From the NCBI GenBank assembly GCA_963714425.1, contig CAVQOI010000001.1:372001-436000 (forward strand): a DNA stretch of 64,000 nucleotides. The letters are read 5' to 3'. Origin of the DNA: DATCYX01 sp963714425 (GTDB lineage: Bacteria; Chloroflexota; Anaerolineae; Anaerolineales; UBA4823). Below are positions 49,619-57,898 of the stretch, one piece after another; the first letter of the stretch is position 1; each line of letters begins with the position of its first letter. The translations under genes were made by a program, and so were the position numbers. The notes beneath the pieces were generated by a model that worked only from the letters and a program-made list of their open reading frames with translations, did no database searches and was not told where the DNA came from.

Positions 49619-50651
49619 AGCTATCGATGGTCTCGATCGGTGTGGGATCCACACCATAAGCCATCGCCAGGTAATAAGCAGCATAATCTCCAAAGTGCAG
49701 GGCTGTCCACTGGTTAGCCAGTGGCGTATCCCCCTGTGCATCGACAAAATCGGTGCCAATGCCCTCCAGCATAAACGTCTTGCGGGTCAAGTCGAGGCGA
49801 ATCCGGTGGCGTGGATCATCAGATGGTCCGCGTAAAAATAATGCCACCATGCGGGTTAAGTGTTCCTGAGGGTAGGATAGTCCTGCCAGCGTATTGTGGT
49901 TCGCTTCCGGCAAGAATTCGAACTGCCCCCAGGCCTTAGCAATTTCATTTATTTGGCATTTCCAGCGACGGGCGACCGGAGTTAGAATTCCCGCCGCCAG
50001 AACGGTCACCCAACGACCCATCCATTGACCTGCATAGCGTTTGGCAGGATTTTGGACAGCAGGCACTTGCGGAGCAAAGCTTGCTTGCTGGGCTTTCATC
50101 GCTGCGACTGTCCCCAACAGTTCTTTTGATGGATCGCTGATAAGGTGAAGGCGAGTCATTGCCGCCAGCAACAAACCAAATGAGAAACCAACCGCACTGC
50201 GCGGCTGGCCTGTGTGCTCGAATCTCCATAGAGGGATTCCTGATGTTTTCGCGCTTTCAGCCAGCTCACCCCCGGTGCAAATAGCTAAAATCCTGCAGCT
50301 TCGTTTTTGGGCGGCATTGAACGCGGAGAGAGTCTCGGCGGTATTCCCCGAGTGGGAGCTAGCGATCACCAGCGTGCGTGAGTCACTCGCCCAGGCAGGC
50401 AGCCCATAATCGCGATGCACCACGACCGGGACCCGGCAGAGGGGTTGGACATAGGATGCCAGAAGATCAGCGCCAATAGCGGAGCCACCCATCCCGGCGA
50501 TCACAACATGGCGAATATCCTCCCATACAGGAAGTTCATGCTGTGAACCTTGTTCCCAGGCAGTCTGCAGCTGCAGGGGCAGGCGATCGATCTGTTCGAG
50601 CATATTCAGAGAATCCAAACGGGTGAAGGATGCCGCATCATCTAAATTCAT
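49584..50651 (-). CDS. Bifunctional phosphoglucose/phosphomannose isomerase
   Basis: 355 residues from ATG 50651 (GGAG 7 bases upstream; TTG one codon earlier). Two SIS domains: IAGMGGSAIGADLLASY near 49 and VIASSHSGNTAETLSAF near 94, then CQINEIAKAWGQFEFLPEAN near 230, which carries the catalytic Glu and the adjacent His of the PGI/PMI family; the threonine of family members that isomerises mannose is likely in SGNTAE. It interconverts fructose-6-P with glucose-6-P and mannose-6-P. The gene follows rsmI with a 15-base gap and its 3' end overlaps the PAP2 gene. Confidence 0.92.
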   Translation of the reverse strand: MNLDDAASFTRLDSLNMLEQIDRLPLQLQTAWEQGSQHELPVWEDIRHVVIAGMGGSAIGADLLASYVQPLCRVPVVVHRDYGLPAWASDSRTLVIASSHSGNTAETLSAFNAAQKRSCRILAICTGGELAESAKTSGIPLWRFEHTGQPRSAVGFSFGLLLAAMTRLHLISDPSKELLGTVAAMKAQQASFAPQVPAVQNPAKRYAGQWMGRWVTVLAAGILTPVARRWKCQINEIAKAWGQFEFLPEANHNTLAGLSYPQEHLTRMVALFLRGPSDDPRHRIRLDLTRKTFMLEGIGTDFVDAQGDTPLANQWTALHFGDYAAYYLAMAYGVDPTPIETIDSFKKEMQAASGS

Positions 50652-50666
50652 CAATCGCTCCTTTGA

Positions 50667-51482
50667 CTATTCTATCAAACGGTAAACGGCTCTGCGCTCC
50701 CAACCCGACTCGGATGCCAGTCGCTTTGCCAAAGCTGAGGGAGATTCGCCGGGATTGCGCCCGTTTTGGATGGCATGGCGAAGCTGGGCTTCACTCCAGC
50801 GTTCATTCACCTTGGCTGAGGCACCCCCTACTACCAGGGTGAATTCGCCACGCGTTCCTTGGGCGGCGAAATGCTGAGCTGCTGCACTCACGCTGCCTCG
50901 GAAGATCTCTTCATGGAGCTTAGTTAACTCACGGGCAATTGCGCAGGTACGGTCACCCAACACATCTAGGATATCATCCAACGATGCCAGAAGGCGGTGC
51001 GGGCTTTCGAGAAACACCAGTGTGAAAGGTAGTTCGGCAATTTCTGCAAGCTGTTTGCGCCTGTCACTGCCTTTTCTTGGCAAGTAGCCTAGATAGAGAA
51101 ATGCGTTTGTTGGCAGCCCAGAGGTTGTTAGGGCTGCGATTGGGGCGCTGGGTCCTGGAATAGGGCTGACTAGGTGACCCGCATCGAGCGCCGCTTGAAC
51201 CAGCTCAAATCCAGGATCGTTGAGAGCGGGTGTCCCAGCGTCTGATACCAGGGCGACATCACCTATCTGGAGCTCAGCCAGCACGGTATCCAGTCGACTG
51301 AGCTTATTATGTTCAAAGTAACTTACCAGGGGAGTGTGCAGATCAAAGTGCGACAGCAGCTTGCGTGTGCGGCGAGTATCCTCAGCAGCAATCAGTCGCA
51401 CCTCACTCAGAGTTCGCAAGGCCCGCTGGCTGATATCTTCCAGGTTTCCTATTGGTGTGGCAACCAGAAATAAAGTGCTCAA
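50667..51482 (-). CDS. rsmI: 16S rRNA (cytidine1402-2'-O)-methyltransferase RsmI
   Basis: 271 residues. Tetrapyrrole-methylase fold with the RsmI signatures FLVATPIGNLEDISQRAL near 5, AAEDTRRTRKLLSHF near 31, VALVSDAGTPALNDPG near 75 and PIPGPSAPIAALTTSGLPT near 105. Methylates C1402 of the ribosomal decoding centre with SAM. The start is TTG 51482, one base after the stop of the preceding lipoprotein frame, and without a strong ribosome site, so translation may be coupled. The C-terminal helical segment (WSEAQLRHAIQNGRNPGESP) is a usual RsmI feature. Confidence 0.96.
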   Translation of the reverse strand: MSTLFLVATPIGNLEDISQRALRTLSEVRLIAAEDTRRTRKLLSHFDLHTPLVSYFEHNKLSRLDTVLAELQIGDVALVSDAGTPALNDPGFELVQAALDAGHLVSPIPGPSAPIAALTTSGLPTNAFLYLGYLPRKGSDRRKQLAEIAELPFTLVFLESPHRLLASLDDILDVLGDRTCAIARELTKLHEEIFRGSVSAAAQHFAAQGTRGEFTLVVGGASAKVNERWSEAQLRHAIQNGRNPGESPSALAKRLASESGWERRAVYRLIE

Positions 51483-51483
51483 C

Positions 51484-52131
51484 TCAAGGCCAGGTTAAGA
51501 ATTCAAGCGTAACCGTGAAATTTCCGGTATTGAAACTGGATAGACGTGCCCGTCCATAACGTCCCTCGTCGGTGCGATAGCACAAATAAGTGCCGATGGC
51601 TATGTCTTCCACGATAATGGGTGTGGTGCTCAGCGCGCTTGCCTGGCAAGACGCCAGCCCTGGTTGGCTACTGCCATAATTACCGAGCAACGCTCCACCG
51701 AGAGGAGAGAGCTGGTGCTTACCGCTGCCATCGGCTGTGTAACCCAAATCCGCTCCACTGACGTTGATCTGGTCGGTATCCAAATCCAGCGTGGCGTTCA
51801 CATTTAGGCTCGCGGTGCCGACGATGTGGGAGGGTGACGTCGCTGTAGAAGTTGCAGAGGCTGATGTCGTGGGGGTAGGTGTGCGGGGGGTTAATGTTGG
51901 GGTCGGGGTCACTGCTATGATGATGCGTACCCAAAAAGGTGCCGCTGCGCCCGGCCCAATGCCAAAGAGCACATTGTTTGCGCTGCGTAGCTTCCAGTTC
52001 CCTTGAAATTTTCCTGCATTGGTTGGGGCGACCATGTCCACGCTGATATCCACGATTTGCCCAGGTTCTACGTCACCGGAGAGGGGCACAAGAGCTGGCG
52101 CACTCATCTGGTCCCCAGAGAAGAAAGCCAC
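51484..52131 (-). CDS. NBR1-like Ig-domain lipoprotein, part after an in-frame TGA
   Basis: Continuation of 52141-52557 in the same reading frame, past a TGA at 52143-52141. Open from GTG 52131. It completes the NBR1-type Ig domain: FFSGDQMSAPALVPLSGDVE, VDISVDMVAPTNAGKFQGNW, LRSANNVLFGIGPG and FWVRIIIAV. A Thr/Ser/Pro linker and a second beta domain (LDTDQINVSGADLGYTADGS to LEFLTWP) follow. On its own this piece lacks a signal peptide and half its first domain, so it only makes sense joined to the upstream part by readthrough, or if the TGA is a recent mutation or sequence error. Confidence 0.75.
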   Translation of the reverse strand: MAFFSGDQMSAPALVPLSGDVEPGQIVDISVDMVAPTNAGKFQGNWKLRSANNVLFGIGPGAAAPFWVRIIIAVTPTPTLTPRTPTPTTSASATSTATSPSHIVGTASLNVNATLDLDTDQINVSGADLGYTADGSGKHQLSPLGGALLGNYGSSQPGLASCQASALSTTPIIVEDIAIGTYLCYRTDEGRYGRARLSSFNTGNFTVTLEFLTWP

Positions 52132-52140
52132 CGCATATGA

Positions 52141-52557
52141 TCAATTCCAAGTGCAGGAGCCGACATTCTGTAGCCTCCAGACCTTCGTGAACGAAATTCC
52201 CGGCTGCAGAATCGTGTCGTCGGGAATGGTTACATCGATCGGGTTGCCCGCTGCTGCTTGGTCGCATGCCACTCGCAACGTGGCTGTGGTCACGGGGACT
52301 GTTGCCGCAGACGTGGTGCTGGCAATGGGTGTGATCAATGCTGTCGGGCTAACTTGGGTGCTGAGCGTCGGTGAGGGAGAGGGTGAGGTTGCAGGTAAAT
52401 TTTGAGCTGTCTCCGTTAACCGAGCCTGGACGGTTTCATACGCCTGGGTAACGCTCATTTGCGTTGTTTCAGCCTGATTGCTAGGCAAATTGCAGCTGCT
52501 GAATAGCATAGCCCCCAATATGGAAAAGAGAAGTAATCGGGTCGAGATCGGTATCAT
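52141..52557 (-). CDS. NBR1-like Ig-domain lipoprotein, part before an in-frame TGA
   Basis: Starts at ATG 52557. Signal peptide with lipobox FSSC near residue 22, then a Thr/Ser/Pro-rich linker (about 45-85), then the first strands of an NBR1-like Ig domain: PDDTILQPGISFTKVWRLQN and VGSCTWN. A TGA follows immediately. The next residues in the same frame, after the TGA, are the expected continuation of the domain (SYAVAFFSGDQ), so this is a single gene interrupted by one stop codon. Such lipoproteins are common in Anaerolineae; function unknown. It is in an operon between a lipid glycosyltransferase gene and rsmI. Confidence 0.78.
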   Translation of the reverse strand: MIPISTRLLLFSILGAMLFSSCNLPSNQAETTQMSVTQAYETVQARLTETAQNLPATSPSPSPTLSTQVSPTALITPIASTTSAATVPVTTATLRVACDQAAAGNPIDVTIPDDTILQPGISFTKVWRLQNVGSCTWN

Positions 52558-52573
52558 TTCTCAGCTTGGGGGA

Positions 52574-53725
52574 TCAAATTGTGTGCTGGCTGAGAATCCC
52601 CACATACTCAGCTATAATGCGTGCGATCTGGCGAGCAGCTTGCGGGCGTGACAAGCGCTGACAAGCCTCAACAGCCCTCAGGCGCACTTGCGGATGGTCT
52701 ATCCATGTTTGCACAGCGGATACGATCCTATCCGGAGTTGGCGCCCAAATCCCTGCCCCTTCGGATTCCACATAAGTAACGTTGCCATCTTCCTGCCCCG
52801 GAAGGCGGCTGTAAAGGATCATTGGTAGTCCGGCGTTGAGCGCTTCGCTGATCGTCCCAGGGCCAGCTTTGGTTACAAGGATATCCGCTGCTTGCATAAA
52901 GTCGGGCATCTCGCGAACGAACCCATAAATGAATGTTGGGATCGTCCATGATATAGATTCTAGACGTTTTTTCAAGCTCTTATTGCGACCGGTAATGATC
53001 GCTAAAGCTGCTTTGGGGCGTGCCTGGGAAATGGCAAGGGCTGTCTTTTCCAACGGTCCCATGCCTTCACCGCCCCCAACAAGCAGGATCAATGGCAGAT
53101 GTTGAGGCCATCCCAGCTGGCTGCGTAAAGCATCACGATCGCCAGGAGGTTTGCAAAAGCGGTCTGCAACAGGCAATCCCACCAGCTTGACCTGCGAGGG
53201 CTGGAGACCGTTTCCCAGTGCGCGTTCCAAAGCTTCTTCGGTAGGAACAACGCAAAGGTCAGCACGTGGGTGGTACCAAAGGGCATGCCCAGTCACCAGG
53301 TCAGTAACGACCGTGATGTACGGCGGGCGGTCTTTTCCCAGGGCGCGGAGGACAGGGGCGTTGGCAAGTGGGTGGACGGAAATGATCAAGTCACTGGGGT
53401 GCTGGGCAACCAGCTTGCGGATAGAGCGGCGCACATATGGCCATGCGCTGTCTGCAATCAACCGGGCACGGTGGTGTCCGTTGGTGATGCGGTAACCCAA
53501 ACCCCAAACCTGGGGAACCTTCACGAGCGTGGGGTAGAGGTCTGGCAAACGGTTCAACGGTCTGGGTGCATAATCTTTGAAGATGTCAACCATGATGCAC
53601 TCAAACCGGTCTGCAAATTCCAGATGCATTGCCTCAATGATCGCCTCAGCCGCGCTGCGATGACCACCGCCAGTATCGGAAAAAAGGAAAAGAATGCGGG
53701 ATTTATCCGCTTGAAGCTGGTTCAT
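52574..53725 (-). CDS. Glycosyltransferase of the MGDG-synthase/UgtP family (GT28)
   Basis: 383 residues. N-terminal MGDG-synthase domain: ILFLFSDTGGGHRSAAEAII near 11-30, then DIFKDYAPRPLNRLPDLYP. The C-terminal GT28 half has LLVGGGEGMGPLEKTALAI near 210, FVREMPDFMQAADILVTKAG near 265-285 and PGTISEALNAGLPMILY near 287, the UDP-sugar-binding loop. Relatives add glucose or galactose to diacylglycerol to make glycolipids or anchor lipids at the cytoplasmic membrane face; others act on unknown lipids. The start overlaps the DUF951 gene by 23 bases, so both are probably in one transcript. Confidence 0.88.
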   Translation of the reverse strand: MNQLQADKSRILFLFSDTGGGHRSAAEAIIEAMHLEFADRFECIMVDIFKDYAPRPLNRLPDLYPTLVKVPQVWGLGYRITNGHHRARLIADSAWPYVRRSIRKLVAQHPSDLIISVHPLANAPVLRALGKDRPPYITVVTDLVTGHALWYHPRADLCVVPTEEALERALGNGLQPSQVKLVGLPVADRFCKPPGDRDALRSQLGWPQHLPLILLVGGGEGMGPLEKTALAISQARPKAALAIITGRNKSLKKRLESISWTIPTFIYGFVREMPDFMQAADILVTKAGPGTISEALNAGLPMILYSRLPGQEDGNVTYVESEGAGIWAPTPDRIVSAVQTWIDHPQVRLRAVEACQRLSRPQAARQIARIIAEYVGILSQHTI

Positions 53726-53924
53726 CCAAGGTTTTCGGGAGGAGCTTCTTTAAACGGCGAGAGAGCGTGCGCCGATCCAGGAGTACTCGCCGCCCGCAGC
53801 GCAGGCATTCCAAACCGATGTCTGCGCCCAAACGTACGATGCGCCACTCGTAACTTCCGCACGGATGCGGTTTGCGCAAACGTACTGTGTCGTCCAGCTG
53901 GATCTCTGGGAGCATCGCAGGCAT
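53703..53924 (-). CDS. DUF951 family protein
   Basis: 73 residues from ATG 53924 (ATG 53915 three codons later is also possible). The family pattern is plain: LDDTVRLRKPHPCGSYEWRIVRL followed by LECLRCGRRVLLDRRTLSRRL, with CxxC giving a small zinc-ribbon-like SH3-type fold. Function unknown; it is a conserved small protein of Firmicutes and Chloroflexi. A minus-strand TATAAT at 53928 to 53923 leaves almost no 5' leader and there is no ribosome site, so the message may be leaderless, probably from ATG 53915. Confidence 0.9.
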   Translation of the reverse strand: MPAMLPEIQLDDTVRLRKPHPCGSYEWRIVRLGADIGLECLRCGRRVLLDRRTLSRRLKKLLPKTLDEPASSG

Positions 53925-53946
53925 TATAACATGTGAATGGTATAAT
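53923..53946. promoter_or_regulatory. Divergent pair of -10 boxes
   Basis: Minus-strand TATAAT at 53928 to 53923 (towards DUF951) and plus-strand TATAAT at 53941-53946 (towards the M50 protease) lie 12 bases apart. Clear -35 hexamers are not seen. Predicted starts are near 53916 and 53953, so both leaders are very short. Confidence 0.55.
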
Positions 53947-53967
53947 CACCTCACCCCTGGAGGCTGC

Positions 53968-54621
53968 ATGTCCAACTTGCTCAATCTTGATTTGTCGACC
54001 ATCATTACCTATGCCATCGTTATGGTGATCTCCCTCACCGTTCATGAGTTCGCTCACGCCTGGACAGCCAATTATTTTGGGGATAGTACACCCGAAGCCA
54101 ACGGGCGGCTCACCTTGAACCCGCTTTCGCATCTCGACCCTATCGGCTCTTTAGTGTTTCTGGCAGTTGGTTTTGGCTGGGCTAAACCGGTCCCGATCAA
54201 TCCGTATACGCTTTCACGACGCTCGCCATCAGCAGTGATGTGGGTATCGCTGGCCGGCCCATTTTCCAACTTCATGTTGGCTCTCCTGGCTGCAATCCCA
54301 TTTCGATTAGGGATCATGTCTGTTTTGGATGCCCAGATGGCAGTCTTTGCCTCCGGACAGCACTATTTGCCTACAGTCTCACAACTTCTTTATACTTTCA
54401 TTCAAATTAATTTAATCCTAATGCTATTCAACCTGATCCCACTCGCACCACTGGATGGCGAAAAGATAGCTGAATACTTTTTCCCCCCTGCCTGGGGACG
54501 CTTTCTCGATCAGATCCGTCCTTATGGGCCGGTGATCTTGCTGCTGGTGGTGTTTTTGGGCGTTGTGGGCTTCATTATCACACCGCCGCTGCGTTTGCTG
54601 ATGAGCCTGCTTGTCGGATGA
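53968..54621 (+). CDS. Site-2 protease family (M50) membrane metallopeptidase
   Basis: 217 residues from ATG 53968, with GGAGG 4 bases upstream; the longer frame back to 53872 runs across the promoter. Membrane zinc protease: catalytic HExxH in LTVHEFAHAW near 26, NPLSHLDPIGSLVFLA near 55 with the Asp-Pro, and the third-ligand region PLAPLDGEKIAEYFF near 160. Five or so hydrophobic segments. This short family form lacks a PDZ domain and its substrates are unknown. It overlaps the HD-protein gene by 4 bases. Confidence 0.93.
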   Translation: MSNLLNLDLSTIITYAIVMVISLTVHEFAHAWTANYFGDSTPEANGRLTLNPLSHLDPIGSLVFLAVGFGWAKPVPINPYTLSRRSPSAVMWVSLAGPFSNFMLALLAAIPFRLGIMSVLDAQMAVFASGQHYLPTVSQLLYTFIQINLILMLFNLIPLAPLDGEKIAEYFFPPAWGRFLDQIRPYGPVILLLVVFLGVVGFIITPPLRLLMSLLVG

Positions 54622-55160
54622 GTGTCTCGCGTCTACTATACCGCTCTCGCCAGCTCTGGCAAGCGATGTTTTCCGCGCCAACCGAGATCGAGATGGAGAG
54701 CGTGCGCACGATCTTAAATCCAGCCCAGATGGAGCTGTTTCACAAGCTTCACCCGAGTGAGCAGGCCCACAGCATTCGCACCATGCAAGCGTTGGTTGGA
54801 AGAAGCCAGGAATTGAACCAGGATCATCGGCAGGATCTCCTGGTCGCGGCTTTATTGCACGATGCCGGAAAAAGCCTGCATCCACTGAAGGTATGGGAAA
54901 GAGCATGGATTGTAGTGGCGCGCAAGTTGCTTCCTCGAGCAGACGAGCAAACCCATCCAGAACATTCCCCCCGCTGGAAGCGAGCTCTCGTGGTATCCGC
55001 TCGACATCCTGAGTGGGGGGCGCAATTGGCTGAGCAGGTAGGAGCCTCACCCCGGACTGTTGAATTGATCCGCAGGCATCAGGAAAATAACAGAGGAGAA
55101 AATATGGGTTCTAACGACCCGCTGTTACAACTCTTGCAGTCTGTCGATCACGAGATGTAG
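54618..55160 (+). CDS. HD-domain protein
   Basis: 180 residues. HD phosphohydrolase pattern: SIRTMQALV near 53 for the first His region (EQAHSIRT), AALLHDAGKSLH near 77 with the HD pair, and a further His in PEHSPRWKRALVVSARHPEW. Metal-dependent hydrolase of nucleotides or cyclic nucleotides is expected; the substrate is unknown. It starts with a 4-base overlap on the M50 protease gene and is followed after 11 bases by a dehydrogenase gene. Confidence 0.85.
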   Translation: MSVSRLLYRSRQLWQAMFSAPTEIEMESVRTILNPAQMELFHKLHPSEQAHSIRTMQALVGRSQELNQDHRQDLLVAALLHDAGKSLHPLKVWERAWIVVARKLLPRADEQTHPEHSPRWKRALVVSARHPEWGAQLAEQVGASPRTVELIRRHQENNRGENMGSNDPLLQLLQSVDHEM

Positions 55161-55171
55161 GGAATACCACC

Positions 55172-56170
55172 ATGTCCATTCGTATTGCGATTTTAGGTTT
55201 GGGGCAGATTGGTGCCTCCATCGGTCTCGGCTTGGGCCGGCAGCAAGACATCCAGTTCGACCGGATCGGATACGACCGCGACGTGCAGGGTGCCAAACGC
55301 GCTCAAAAGATGGGGGCGATTGACCGTGTTGAAAATCAGCTCCAGTTGGCCGTCCGCCGGGCAGATATCGTGATTCTTGCCGTTCCAGCTGATGAGATAC
55401 GTGAAGCCTTCGAAAGCATTGCTGGCGCACTCAAAGAGGACGCTGTTGTGATGGATGCTGGTCCAGTTAAGGTAGCTGCGATGGCCTGGGCAGGGGACCT
55501 GCTCCCAGTGAAGCGCCACTATGTCGGGATGATGCCGGTTATCAATCCAGCTTATGTGCTCGAGCCAGGTCAGGGATTGGATGCTGCCCGTCCAGACCTG
55601 TTCGAACGCGGCCTGTTTGCCATCGTGACCCCCCCAACGACCCCTCCCGAAGCCCTCAAGCTGGCAACTGACCTGGCAAAAACCCTGGGCGCTGGTCCTC
55701 TCTATGCTGACCCGTTGGAGATTGATGGCCTGCTGGCCGCCACCCAGGTCCTCCCGCAGCTGATGGCGATTGGGTTATTGAATGCCACAGTCGACCAACC
55801 GGGCTGGCGGGATGGGAGAAAATTCGCCGAACATGCGTTTGCGCAGGTGACAGCCCCGGGAGTGGTCTCGAGTTCAGCAAAAGCGATGGTTAGCGCAGCA
55901 CTCTTGAATCAGGAGAATGTCCTGCGGGTATTGGATCGAGCTATCGATGCTTTACACAGCATGCGAGAGGATATTCAGAGCGGCAAGGCTGATGCGCTTG
56001 AGCTGCGCTTTGATGCAGCGGTCCAGGGACGCGCGCAATGGCTGCAAGACCGCCTGGCAGCCAACTGGGCGGGGGAGGGGTTGCCAGAATCGGTAGCTAA
56101 AGCCACCAAGGATACCAGTTTGATCACCAGACTGTTCGGAACGGGATTTAGGAAAAGGGATCAACCATAA
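55172..56170 (+). CDS. Prephenate/arogenate dehydrogenase-like protein
   Basis: 332 residues. An N-terminal Rossmann domain has IAILGLGQIGASIGLGLG near 5-22 and the later helical dimerisation half (LEIDGLLAATQVLPQLMAIG near 185-205) resembles TyrA-like enzymes. The segment after the NAD domain, HYVGMMPVINPAYVLEPG, differs from the usual active-site HPMAG-type motif of prephenate dehydrogenase, so the substrate may differ. It is followed by kbl after 14 bases and preceded by the HD protein, in one probable operon. Confidence 0.75.
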   Translation: MSIRIAILGLGQIGASIGLGLGRQQDIQFDRIGYDRDVQGAKRAQKMGAIDRVENQLQLAVRRADIVILAVPADEIREAFESIAGALKEDAVVMDAGPVKVAAMAWAGDLLPVKRHYVGMMPVINPAYVLEPGQGLDAARPDLFERGLFAIVTPPTTPPEALKLATDLAKTLGAGPLYADPLEIDGLLAATQVLPQLMAIGLLNATVDQPGWRDGRKFAEHAFAQVTAPGVVSSSAKAMVSAALLNQENVLRVLDRAIDALHSMREDIQSGKADALELRFDAAVQGRAQWLQDRLAANWAGEGLPESVAKATKDTSLITRLFGTGFRKRDQP

Positions 56171-56184
56171 TCCACGAGGGAGAA

Positions 56185-57372
56185 ATGTCTACAAAACTTC
56201 AATGGATCGAAGATGAGCTCAATAACCTGAAAGAGGCGGGGTTGTATAACCGCATCCGCACCCTTAGCTCCCCGCAAGGAGCCTGGCTGGTTGTGGATGG
56301 CAAGCGCTCCTTGAATTTCTGCTCAAATAACTACCTGGGGTTGGCAAACCATCCCAGGCTAGTCCAGGCTGCAAAGCAAGCTGTGGAAAAATACGGTGTC
56401 GGTCCCGCTGCAGTGCGGACGATCGCCGGTACGATGGACCTGCATGTTCAGCTGGAAGAGCGCCTGGCGGCGTTCAAAGGGGTTGAGGCAGCGATTACCT
56501 TTCAGTCCGGGTTTACAGCTAACCTGGGATCAATCCCAGCATTGGTGGGAAAAGGAGACGGCATATTCTCGGATGAACTGAACCATGCCAGCATCATCGA
56601 CGGAAGCCGCCTCTCAGGAGCGCAGATCGTTAGATACAATCATTGCGATCCCTTAGATCTTCAAAAGGCATTGCGTGAAAAGCGCTCATCCTTCTTGAGA
56701 GCCATTGTAGTTACGGATGGTGTCTTCAGCATGGATGGTGATGTTGCCCCTCTGGATAAAATCTACGACGTATGCCAGGAATTCAATGTTTTGCTGATGG
56801 TGGACGATGCTCATGGGGAGGGCGTCTTGGGGCGCGGCGGTCGTGGAATTGTTGATCATTTCAAACTTCATGGGAAGGTTGATGTGGAAATAGGCACGCT
56901 TTCCAAGGCGTTCGGAGTGATGGGAGGCGTCGTCGCGGGTAATCCAATGGTCGTAGAATGGCTGCGCCAACGCGGCCGGCCTTTCCTTTTCTCTTCAGCT
57001 ATGACAGTGCCGGATGCGGCAGCTTGCCTGGCGTCTGTGGATCTTCTGGAAGAATCAACGGAGCTGGTCGATCGGCTTTGGGAGAATACGAAGTATTTCA
57101 AGGCAGAAATGAAGCAGCTGGGCTTTGATATCGGAAAGAGCGTCACACCCATCACGCCTGTGATGTTGGGAGAAGCACCGCTGGCACAACAATTTAGCCG
57201 TGAGCTGTACGAATCTGGCGTGTTTGCTATGGCAATTGGATTTCCTACAGTGCCGCGAGACAAAGCACGCATACGCGTAATGATCTCCGCTGCACATACA
57301 ACGGATGATTTGGATCAGGGATTGGAAAAATTTACTAAGATTGGGCGTGGGCTGGGTGTTATCCCAGGATAG
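56185..57372 (+). CDS. kbl: Glycine C-acetyltransferase (2-amino-3-ketobutyrate CoA ligase)
   Basis: 395 residues. PLP enzyme of the alpha-oxoamine synthase family that joins glycine and acetyl-CoA or cleaves 2-amino-3-oxobutyrate in threonine breakdown. Motifs: NFCSNNYLGLANHPRLVQAA near 44, GVGPAAVRTIAGTMDLHVQL near 71, DELNHASIIDGSRLSGA near 130, VTDGVFSMDGDVAPLDKI near 173, MVDDAHGEGVLGRGGRG near 203, and the PLP Lys in GTLSKAFGVMGG near 238. 8-Amino-7-oxononanoate synthase has the same fold, but there is no biotin gene context. Threonine dehydrogenase is not nearby. Confidence 0.9.
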   Translation: MSTKLQWIEDELNNLKEAGLYNRIRTLSSPQGAWLVVDGKRSLNFCSNNYLGLANHPRLVQAAKQAVEKYGVGPAAVRTIAGTMDLHVQLEERLAAFKGVEAAITFQSGFTANLGSIPALVGKGDGIFSDELNHASIIDGSRLSGAQIVRYNHCDPLDLQKALREKRSSFLRAIVVTDGVFSMDGDVAPLDKIYDVCQEFNVLLMVDDAHGEGVLGRGGRGIVDHFKLHGKVDVEIGTLSKAFGVMGGVVAGNPMVVEWLRQRGRPFLFSSAMTVPDAAACLASVDLLEESTELVDRLWENTKYFKAEMKQLGFDIGKSVTPITPVMLGEAPLAQQFSRELYESGVFAMAIGFPTVPRDKARIRVMISAAHTTDDLDQGLEKFTKIGRGLGVIPG

Positions 57373-57378
57373 CGACGA

Positions 57379-57606
57379 TTAAGCCTCGCGAAAAGGATCA
57401 TAAGCAGGGTTCGTGCCTGCCCAAACACAGCTGGGGCGGCCATCCAAATTGCAGGTCATTCCTTGCGAGCAACGACGTGCCAGCACACGTGGCGGCTGCT
57501 CAGGAAGCCATTCTGCGGGATAAACCAGCTCGACTTGCAGGCCGACTTCCTGGTCTGCATGCTGGCAGTAGCATACCTTTATTGTTTGCCAGGCTTGATG
57601 CGCCAT
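57379..57606 (-). CDS. Small cysteine-rich protein of unknown function
   Basis: 75 residues from ATG 57606, with GGAGGT 5 bases upstream; an ATG four codons earlier overlaps that site. Soluble; cysteines are arranged as CYC near 11-13, then RCSQGMTCNLDGRPSCVWAG near 45-64, five Cys in all. The second cluster (CxxxxxC-x7-C) could bind a metal. It ends with NPAYDPF. No family recognised. It is convergent with kbl, 6 bases away, with no shared function evident. Confidence 0.65.
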   Translation of the reverse strand: MAHQAWQTIKVCYCQHADQEVGLQVELVYPAEWLPEQPPRVLARRCSQGMTCNLDGRPSCVWAGTNPAYDPFREA

Positions 57607-57898
57607 GCTTACCTCCATACCAAATGAACGGTTTTACACCATATCTAGTATAACTGTACAGATCAATGAAAATAAGTGTCAGGTGTCATGGTAATATATG
57701 GATAAATTACGTCAATTATGGAGAAAAGTACCCGAAATTGACGATCCCCTGTCACAACCTCTAAACCTATCGTATAATTTGAAAGATAACCTCTACGATG
57801 ACAGGCGAAAAGGAGGTGAGCATCGTATCAGGAGAATATTGAGTTTTAGATAGTCATATCAACCATCGATCCTAAAAATTACTCAAGGAGGAGTAAGA
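57607..57898 (+). promoter_or_regulatory. Promoter region of the peptide-importer operon
   Basis: 292 bases between the divergent small Cys-rich gene and the substrate-binding protein. A good -10 TATAAT at 57773-57778 is seen; a TTGACG at 57738-57743 is 29 bases away, too far for a normal spacing, and TGTCAC at 57750-57755 is a weak -35 at the right place. The leader of about 115 bases before the SBP gene has an AAAGGAGGTGAGC stretch at 57808-57820 not followed by a suitable ATG within reach. Confidence 0.45.

Noticed and set aside
51484..52557. The in-frame TGA as a selenocysteine codon.
   Set aside because: The domain family has no Sec or Cys at this place, no hairpin resembling a bacterial SECIS directly follows the TGA, and lipoprotein Ig domains have no redox role.
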